DNA of 7,266 bases, taken from positions 1 to 7,266 of the forward strand of contig SLCJ01000184.1 in assembly GCA_007125835.1 (NCBI GenBank), in the 5' to 3' direction. This DNA is from Verrucomicrobiales bacterium. GTDB taxonomy: Bacteria; Verrucomicrobiota; Verrucomicrobiia; Verrucomicrobiales; SLCJ01. The position numbers and the translations under genes were made by a program. Below the pieces are notes generated by a model. The model did not search any database and was not told the DNA's origin. It was given only the letters and a program-made list of their open reading frames with translations. Positions 5,911 to 7,266 of this stretch are shown here, piece after piece (the first letter of the stretch is position 1; each line of letters starts with the position of its first letter).

Positions 5911-7178
5911 TTCTGGCGATTTACAACGGGGTGCGGATCGGCTGGTCGGAGATGCTGGCGCATCCGGTGCGTTCGCTTCTCACCGCCTCGGGGATCATCC
6001 TCGGGGTCACGGCGCTGGTGACCACCGTGAGCGTGGTGAGCGGGATGTTTTCATTCTGGGATGTGCAGTTGCGGGAGTCCGGCGGGGTGGAGCGGTTCTC
6101 GGTGAGGGCCACGTCGCCGCCGGCCCATCAGTCGGACATCGAGCACAGGTCTCCTGGGCTGACCACCCGGGACGCGCTGGCGATCCTCGAAAATTGCCAG
6201 TTCATTTCCGGGGTGAGCCCGCAGACTGAGGATTGGCGCAACCGCATCTTCGCCGACAACGGAAGGAGTTATGGCTTCCGGATGCGCGGAGTGAGGCCCG
6301 ATTATTTCCAGCAGTATAATTTCGACACCGAGGAAGGGCGGTTTATTTCGTGGGAGGAATACGGGCGTGCAGCCACGGTGATCGTGCTGACTCAGGAGGC
6401 GCGCTTCCGCCTGTTTCCCGACCGGGTGTCGGTGTTGGGCGAAACGGTGCGGGTGCGTGGGATACCTTTCACGGTGATTGGCGTGATCCAGGATTATCAG
6501 CTGGATTTCAACATGGGAGCCTCGTCGTGGAACATGCTGCGCTGGAAGACATCGGGATCATTCATCCCGCTGACCACGGTGCAACAACGTTTGCGCGGGC
6601 CGGCGTCGGGGCGGGCGCCCGATTCAATCGATTCGCTGGACGTGCGAGTTTCGGATATCCGGTATCTGGACCACGCCGTGAGCCAGGTGGAAAACGTGCT
6701 CACGTTCACCCATCAGGGCATCCGCGATTTCACGGTCGAGACGCGGGTGGAGGAGTTGGAGCGGATGGAGCAGTCGCGCATGACGTATTACGCGGCGCTG
6801 GGAGGGGTGGGGGCGATTTCGCTTCTCGTGGGTGGCCTCGGCATCATGAATGTGATGCTTGCCTCGGTGAGTGACCGGCTGCGCGAGATCGGTATACGCA
6901 AAGCGGTTGGCGCGGCGGACGGCGATATTTTTCTCCAGGTGCTCGTGGAATCTTCGGTGATCAGCATTCTCGGCGGAATTCTCGGAATTGCCGGTGCGGT
7001 GCTGGTCGTCGATTTGCTCTCAGGCGTGCTCGAAGACAGCCAACTTCGCCCGGAACTGTCAGTCGAGGCGCTGATTCTTGGATTTGGCTTCAGTGTGGCG
7101 GTCGGAATTGTGGCTGGAATTTATCCCGCGATCAAAGCAGCGAGACTTGACCCAATCGACGCCCTCCGTTACGAGTAG
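5907..7178 (+). CDS. ABC transporter permease, MacB/FtsX family
   Basis: This 423-residue inner membrane protein is the membrane-spanning half of the MacB-type exporter. A short amphipathic N-terminus (NGVRIGWSEMLAHPVRSLLT) leads into the first membrane helix at about 23-48. A periplasmic MacB_PCD domain follows (about 50-290). The FtsX domain then contains three further helices at about 295-320, 344-372 and 386-409. Family motifs are clear: GGLGIMNVMLASVSDR (309-324), REIGIRKAVGA (326-336) and the C-terminal PAIKAARLDPIDALRYE (407-423). In the family, mechanical movement of these helices works the adaptor and channel to drive substrate from periplasm to outside, without carrying it through the inner membrane. 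The GTG start overlaps the ATPase stop as GTGA and has a good Shine-Dalgarno. Length equals the permease half of E. coli MacB. Nothing is truncated. Export of a peptide, lipid or drug are all possible; the sequence does not say which. Confidence 0.95.
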   Translation: MILAIYNGVRIGWSEMLAHPVRSLLTASGIILGVTALVTTVSVVSGMFSFWDVQLRESGGVERFSVRATSPPAHQSDIEHRSPGLTTRDALAILENCQFISGVSPQTEDWRNRIFADNGRSYGFRMRGVRPDYFQQYNFDTEEGRFISWEEYGRAATVIVLTQEARFRLFPDRVSVLGETVRVRGIPFTVIGVIQDYQLDFNMGASSWNMLRWKTSGSFIPLTTVQQRLRGPASGRAPDSIDSLDVRVSDIRYLDHAVSQVENVLTFTHQGIRDFTVETRVEELERMEQSRMTYYAALGGVGAISLLVGGLGIMNVMLASVSDRLREIGIRKAVGAADGDIFLQVLVESSVISILGGILGIAGAVLVVDLLSGVLEDSQLRPELSVEALILGFGFSVAVGIVAGIYPAIKAARLDPIDALRYE

Positions 7179-7180
7179 GA

Positions 7181-7203
7181 GTGTGCGGGGTGATCCCGCA
7201 CGC
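7181..7203 (+). terminator. Hairpin after the exporter operon, possible terminator without T tract
   Basis: A 7-bp perfect stem GTGCGGG/CCCGCAC (7183-7189, 7195-7201) with loop GTGAT begins four bases after the permease stop and can extend by a T.G and a G-C pair. No T run follows (GCCAAACC), so it is not a classical intrinsic terminator. It may stop transcription weakly, protect the mRNA 3' end, or be another dispersed palindrome. Confidence 0.45.
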
Positions 7204-7216
7204 CAAACCACCCAGC

Positions 7217-7266
7217 ATGGCTGCCCAGAACGCGAAATTGGTCGACTGCCCGGAATGCGGAAATAC
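7217..7266 (+). CDS. Start of a zinc-ribbon-like protein (3' end outside window)
   Basis: An ATG at 7217 opens a frame that reads MAAQNAKLVDCPECGN before the window ends. The CPECG knuckle at residues 11-15 is the first half of a typical zinc ribbon, as in MJ0042-type or LysW-like small proteins. It lies 38 bases after the permease stop with the hairpin at 7181-7203 between. No Shine-Dalgarno is visible. Only 16 codons can be read, so both the gene and its family are tentative. Confidence 0.4.
   Translation, partial: MAAQNAKLVDCPECGN

Overview
This is a GC-rich bacterial window with short leaderless-looking gene starts, few good Shine-Dalgarno sites and two clusters of short palindromic repeats between genes. 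The gene content (AsmA-like protein, Xer recombinase, TolC/MacA/MacB-type exporter) indicates a diderm bacterium. The repeat style and weak ribosome sites remind me of Verrucomicrobiota or a related PVC phylum, but that assignment is inference and no marker gene is present to prove it.

Layout. Positions 1-816 (minus) hold the N-terminal 272 residues of an AsmA-like, membrane-anchored protein that runs off the left edge. After an intergenic stretch with three tandem hairpins (953-1068) comes a complete Xer-type tyrosine recombinase on the minus strand (1098-1997). A 396-bp divergent region (1998-2393) follows, containing a second, inverted pair of REP-like hairpins (2044-2169).

From 2394 to 7178 the plus strand carries a tight four-gene operon: a TolC-type outer membrane factor, a MacA-type periplasmic adaptor, a MacB/LolD-type ATPase and a MacB-type permease. 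Two of the three junctions are 4-base overlaps (ATGA, GTGA) and the third is a 32-base gap. Together they encode a complete tripartite ABC exporter spanning inner membrane, periplasm and outer membrane, with MacB split into separate ATPase and permease chains. No substrate gene or regulator is visible nearby. A hairpin without a T tract (7181-7203) ends the operon, and a zinc-ribbon-like gene begins at 7217 and runs off the right edge.

I found no convincing new biological system. The less ordinary elements are the two palindromic repeat clusters that bracket xerC, and a perfect hairpin inside the ATPase gene just before the permease start.
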